Shown in pieces: positions 6,806 to 9,288 of a stretch of 9,288 nt of DNA. The first letter of the stretch is position 1, and the number at the start of each line of letters is the position of its first letter. The position numbers and the translations under genes were made by a program. Source of the DNA: Thermopetrobacter sp. (GTDB lineage: Bacteria; Pseudomonadota; Alphaproteobacteria; Rhizobiales; Aestuariivirgaceae); NCBI GenBank assembly GCA_011374735.1, contig DRPD01000253.1, positions 1 to 9,288 of the forward strand, given 5' to 3'. Below the pieces are notes generated by a model. It ran no database searches, had not been told where the DNA came from, and saw nothing but the letters and a program-made list of their open reading frames with translations.

Positions 6806-7387
6806 ATGCCGCAACTGACCCGAGACGACTTGATGTCGCTGGAGGAATACGCCGCCGCGCGGCCCGAATTCCGCCACAAGATCATCGCCCACAAGAAGAA
6901 CCGCGTCGTGCCGGTGGGGCCGAACGCCACCATGCACTTCGAGGACGCGCTGACCATGCAGTATCAGATTCAGGAAATGCTGCGCATCGAGCGCATCTTC
7001 GAGCCCGAGGGCATCCAGGAGGAGCTGGACGCCTACAACCCGCTGATCCCCGACGGCCGCAATCTGAAGGCCACCTTCATGTTCGAGTTCCCCGACGAGG
7101 TAGAGCGCAAGCAGCGGCTGGCCGAACTGGCCGGTGTCGAGAACACCATCTGGATCAAGGTGGGCGATCACGACAAGGTGCCGGCCATCGCCAACGAGGA
7201 TCTGGAGCGCTCCACCGAGGACAAGACCTCATCGGTGCATTTCCTGCGCTTCGAGCTGAGCGACGACATGATCGCCGATCTGAAAAACGGCGCGCCGCTC
7301 GTCATCGGCATCGACCACCCGGCCTACAGGCAGCAGGTGGAGGTGCCCGATAACGTCCGCCAGTCGCTGTTGAACGATTTCGCCTGA
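6806..7387 (+). CDS. DUF3501 family protein
   Basis: The 193 residues match what I know of DUF3501: an N-terminal LTRDDLMSLEEYAAARPEFRHKIIAHKK, then FEDALTMQYQIQEMLRIERIF (about 45-65), ELDAYNPLIPDGRNLKATFMFEFPD (about 73-97), RSTEDKTSSVHFLRFEL (about 136-152), and GIDHPAYRQQV near the end. It is soluble, has no cysteine and no membrane segment, so it cannot hold a Cys-ligated cluster. Conserved Glu, His and Arg residues may bind metal or a partner, which is speculation. Biochemical function is unknown. AGGGAGG (6794-6800) lies five bases before ATG 6806. The gene begins 36 bp after the Fe-S gene, a clear operon arrangement, and the same trio recurs in other Proteobacteria as far as I recall. 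Confidence 0.88.
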   Translation: MPQLTRDDLMSLEEYAAARPEFRHKIIAHKKNRVVPVGPNATMHFEDALTMQYQIQEMLRIERIFEPEGIQEELDAYNPLIPDGRNLKATFMFEFPDEVERKQRLAELAGVENTIWIKVGDHDKVPAIANEDLERSTEDKTSSVHFLRFELSDDMIADLKNGAPLVIGIDHPAYRQQVEVPDNVRQSLLNDFA

Positions 7388-7425
7388 CGCTTGCGCCGGC
7401 CGCCGCCGGTGGTTAGGCAGGCCGC

Positions 7426-8910
7426 ATGACCACGGCTTACGATCCCGTTTTGCATCTGCGCCGCCTGCGCGTTCGCTGGCTGCTGCTGCTGGCCGCACTG
7501 TTCGGCGCGGTGGGCACGCTGGCGCTGGCCCCGTTCGCCATCTGGCCGGCCCTGCTGTTTCCCTTCGCCGGCCTCACGTGGCTGCTCGACGCCGTTTCCC
7601 CTGCTGGCATGCCGCGCCCGGCGCGCATCGCGCTCGGCGCCCGGCTGGGGCTGATGCTGGGCCTCGGCTGGTTCGGCGCCTCCGTGTGGTGGGTGGGCGA
7701 GGCCTTCTTCGTCAACCCCGAAGCCCACGCCGCGCTGGCCGCGCCGGTGATCGCCGCGCTGGTGCTGTTGCTGGCCGCCTTCTGGGCCATCGCCGCCGCC
7801 ATCGCCGCCGCCATCTGGCACCCGGCGCGCCCGTGGCGCATCGCCGTGCTGGCCGCCGCGTTCCTGTTCGCCGAAGTCTTGCGCGGCCATGCGTTCAGCG
7901 GCTTTCCGTGGAATCTGCCGGCCCATGGGCTGATCGGCAACCTGCCGCTGGCCCAGACCGCTCGCCTCACGGGCACGTATGGCCTGTCGTTCCTGGTCGT
8001 CTTGTGGGCCGCCACGCTGGCGCTGCTCAACCGTGGCCAATGGAAGAACGCCACCGTCGCCTTCGCCATCGCGACGTTTGTCGCCGCGCTGGGGCATGGC
8101 GTGTGGGGGCTCGCCGCCGATCCCGTCACCCGTCCCGTCGATCCGGCCGCGCCGGTGGTGCGCATCGTCCAGCCCAACGTGCCGCAGACGGAGAAATGGC
8201 GGCCCGAGAACCGCCAGCGCATATTCGCCGATCTGCTGCGCTTGAGCGCCATCCCCCAGGGCGCCGAGCCCGCCATCATCGTCTGGCCGGAAAGCGCCGT
8301 GCCGTTCCTCATCGAAGAGACGCCCGAGGCCCTGCGCGCCATCGCCGACATGCTGCGCCCGGGCCAGTGGCTCATCACCGGCGCCATCCGCCGCGCCGCC
8401 CGGCGGGGGGCGAACCGCCGCAAGCTCTTCAACTCCATCCTGGTCATCGACCATGAAGGGCGCATCGTCGCGCGCTATGACAAGCGCAAGCTGGTGCCGC
8501 TGGGCGAGTTCCTGCCCTTCGCCTCCGTTCTGGAGCCGCTGGGCTTGCGCAAGATCGTCGCCATCCCGCAGGGCTTTCTGGCCGGGCGCGACCACCGCCC
8601 CGTGCGCGTCCCCGGCCTGGAGCCGTTCATCGGCCTGATCTGCTATGAGGCCGTCTTTCCCGAACTGGCCGCCGCCCCCGGCGCGCGCTGGCTGCTGGCG
8701 CTCAGCAACGACGCCTGGTTCGGCAACGGCATCGGCCCGCATCAGCATCTGGCCATCGCCCGCTTCCGCGCCATCGAGACCGGCCGGCCGATGATCCGCG
8801 CCGCCAACACCGGCATTTCCGCCATCATCGACGCCCGCGGCCGGTTGCGCCAGCGGCTGGGGCTGCTGCGCCGCGGCGTCGTGCAGGGCCGCCTGCCGCA
8901 TCATCCTTAA
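7426..8910 (+). CDS. lnt: Apolipoprotein N-acyltransferase
   Basis: Lnt adds the third acyl chain to the N-terminal cysteine of lipoproteins, acting at the periplasmic face of the inner membrane. The protein has 494 residues. The N-terminal half (about 17-222) has several hydrophobic helices, including WLLLLAALFGAVGTLALAPF and the Ala-rich segment near 102-130; the family motif FSGFPWNLPAH is at 157-167. The nitrilase-type domain starts near 243 (VVRIVQPNVPQTEKW). The catalytic triad is Glu289 (IVWPESAVPF), Lys353 (YDKRKLVPLGEFLPF) and Cys406 (GLICYEAVFPEL), with LSNDAWFG at 427-434. The protein stops at GRLPHHP, before the last periplasm-to-membrane helix found in E. coli Lnt. ATG 7426 lies 38 bp after DUF3501; AGGCAGG upstream is a modest ribosome-binding site. 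The usual ybeY and CorC-like neighbours are absent. Confidence 0.95.
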   Translation: MTTAYDPVLHLRRLRVRWLLLLAALFGAVGTLALAPFAIWPALLFPFAGLTWLLDAVSPAGMPRPARIALGARLGLMLGLGWFGASVWWVGEAFFVNPEAHAALAAPVIAALVLLLAAFWAIAAAIAAAIWHPARPWRIAVLAAAFLFAEVLRGHAFSGFPWNLPAHGLIGNLPLAQTARLTGTYGLSFLVVLWAATLALLNRGQWKNATVAFAIATFVAALGHGVWGLAADPVTRPVDPAAPVVRIVQPNVPQTEKWRPENRQRIFADLLRLSAIPQGAEPAIIVWPESAVPFLIEETPEALRAIADMLRPGQWLITGAIRRAARRGANRRKLFNSILVIDHEGRIVARYDKRKLVPLGEFLPFASVLEPLGLRKIVAIPQGFLAGRDHRPVRVPGLEPFIGLICYEAVFPELAAAPGARWLLALSNDAWFGNGIGPHQHLAIARFRAIETGRPMIRAANTGISAIIDARGRLRQRLGLLRRGVVQGRLPHHP

Positions 8911-8912
8911 GT

Positions 8913-8931
8913 TCAATATGGCGCATATTGA
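8913..8931. promoter_or_regulatory. Operator-like dyad just after lnt
   Basis: TCAATATG (8913-8920) and CATATTGA (8924-8931) are perfect eight-base inverted arms around GCG, starting three bases after the lnt stop. The arms are AT-rich in a GC-rich region and no T-run follows. The size fits a dimeric transcription factor site better than a terminator. It lies about 150-190 bp upstream of the predicted XRE promoter. Confidence 0.5.
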
Positions 8932-9078
8932 GCAACCGGAAGGTGTGCATTATGGTTGCGCCCATTACGGACACGACTGCCCTGAAAGGCGGCAGGGCCG
9001 CCAGGAGCACCCGGGGGGATTTGCGAGACGAGGAGGGAACGGGTTGACCTTGCTACGTGGCGCGCAACCTCTTGCAAC
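8932..9078. repeat. Cluster of GCAAC/GTTGC motifs upstream of the XRE gene
   Basis: GCAACC (8932-8937) faces GGTTGC (8954-8959) as an inverted pair. GCAAC then recurs at 9064-9068 and 9074-9078 as a direct repeat with a 10-base period, which places both on one face of the helix just upstream of the predicted -35. About 0.6 occurrences would be expected by chance in this 300-bp gap, counting both strands at equal base frequencies. Confidence 0.4.
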
Positions 9079-9082
9079 TGAT

Positions 9083-9111
9083 TTGTATTGCCTTTCTCGT
9101 TCGACTATGAT
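9083..9111 (+). promoter_or_regulatory. Likely promoter of the XRE regulator
   Basis: TTGTAT at 9083-9088 and TATGAT at 9106-9111 are spaced by exactly 17 bases. The -10 matches consensus at five of six positions and the -35 keeps TTG. A start near 9118 would give a leader of about 94 nt. TTGACC at 9044-9049 is an alternative -35 but has no good -10 at the right distance. Confidence 0.6.
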
Positions 9112-9127
9112 AACGCCCCGGATCACG

Positions 9128-9147
9128 GGCCGGCAGAAGGTCCGGCC
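9128..9147. other. GC hairpin in the XRE leader
   Basis: GGCCGG (9128-9133) pairs with CCGGCC (9142-9147), leaving the eight-base loop CAGAAGGT. The loop holds AGAAGG, a ribosome-binding site candidate for the short reading frame that starts at 9148. Confidence 0.35.
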
Positions 9148-9207
9148 ATGATGAAGCGCTCATCACGACAATCCGCAGGAACCGGAGCCGGGGCCGGTCG
9201 AGGGTAA
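9148..9207 (+). CDS. Possible 19-residue leader peptide (uORF)
   Basis: ATGATG at 9148 opens a 19-codon frame ending in TAA at 9205-9207, four bases before the XRE start codon. The peptide is MMKRSSRQSAGTGAGAGRG. AGAAGG (9135-9140) lies seven bases upstream. The end of the frame covers the GAGGG ribosome-binding site of the XRE gene, so its translation could couple to or block XRE initiation. So short a frame can occur by chance; conservation would be needed to accept it. Confidence 0.2.
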   Translation: MMKRSSRQSAGTGAGAGRG

Positions 9208-9211
9208 AGGA

Positions 9212-9288
9212 ATGCACAAGACTCCCAATCCCATCGACGTCCACGTCGGCAACCGCGTGCGCATGCGCCGCATGTTGATCGGCATGAG
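9212..9288 (+). CDS. XRE-family HTH transcriptional regulator, N-terminus only
   Basis: The window ends 25 codons into this gene. The visible start, MHKTPNPIDVHVGNRVRMRR followed by MLIGM, is the characteristic opening of a small Cro/CI-type helix-turn-helix regulator found between lnt and metK in many alphaproteobacteria. The rhizobial PraR/PhrR proteins belong to this group. The recognition helix itself is beyond the edge. GAGGG (9200-9204) lies seven bases before ATG 9212, while AAGGA directly abuts the ATG and is too close to serve. The target genes cannot be inferred here, but GCAAC repeats and a dyad upstream would suit self-regulation. In relatives metK would be expected next. Confidence 0.85.
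   Translation, partial: MHKTPNPIDVHVGNRVRMRRMLIGM

Noticed and set aside
7396..7409. CCGGC-CGCC-GCCGG hairpin between DUF3501 and lnt
   Set aside because: Only five pairs in GC-rich DNA and no T-run; likely chance.
7324..8916. 530-codon minus-strand frame opposite lnt
   Set aside because: Low-complexity Ala/Gly/Gln/Arg translation with no domain, fully opposite a clear lnt.
8918..9151. 77-codon + frame between lnt and the XRE gene
   Set aside because: No ribosome-binding site or family motif. It spans the dyad and the predicted promoter, which argues for non-coding DNA.

Overview
This is a GC-rich chromosomal window, roughly two-thirds G+C by eye. It looks like an alphaproteobacterium, probably in or near Rhodospirillales. 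The grounds are an alphaproteobacterial-type DnaA, an XRE regulator of the lnt-HTH-metK type right after lnt, a Fur-superfamily (Irr/ICE-like) dyad in the rubrerythrin promoter, and a rubrerythrin / GlpC-like Fe-S protein / DUF3501 gene set. All coding regions are on the + strand. The very long minus-strand reading frames are composition shadows.

Layout. (1) 1-1005: C-terminal third of an RND efflux permease, cut by the window edge. (2) 1128-1203: tRNA-Ala(GGC) with the G3-U70 identity pair, an encoded CCA and a plausible promoter upstream. (3) 1204-2119: a 916-bp stretch with no convincing gene. It includes an AT-richer island (about 1321-1480) with a perfect 10-bp-stem hairpin. (4) 2120-3517: dnaA. 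(5) 3518-3747: a gap holding a long compound inverted repeat (27-bp arms) that looks like a dispersed palindromic element. (6) 3748-4774: a small unrecognised gene and trpF, closely spaced. (7) 4796-7387: an iron/peroxide-type operator-promoter followed by rubrerythrin without a rubredoxin domain, a two-[4Fe-4S] plus CCG-domain Fe-S protein, and a DUF3501 protein. (8) 7426-8910: lnt (apolipoprotein N-acyltransferase), which ends before the usual C-terminal membrane helix. (9) 8911-9288: a regulatory intergenic region with a dyad, GCAAC repeats, a promoter and a possible leader ORF, then the first 25 codons of an XRE-family regulator.

How the genes fit together. Replication initiation (dnaA), tryptophan synthesis (trpF), lipoprotein maturation (lnt) and alanine decoding (tRNA) are housekeeping functions placed side by side. 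The one unit that reads as a system is rubrerythrin - Fe-S oxidoreductase - DUF3501. Its likely role is peroxide or iron-linked redox protection, with the Fe-S protein a candidate electron carrier for a rubrerythrin that lacks its own rubredoxin. That role is inferred from domains, gene order and the promoter dyad; it is not proven by the sequence. lnt follows only 38 bp after DUF3501 and could share its transcript.
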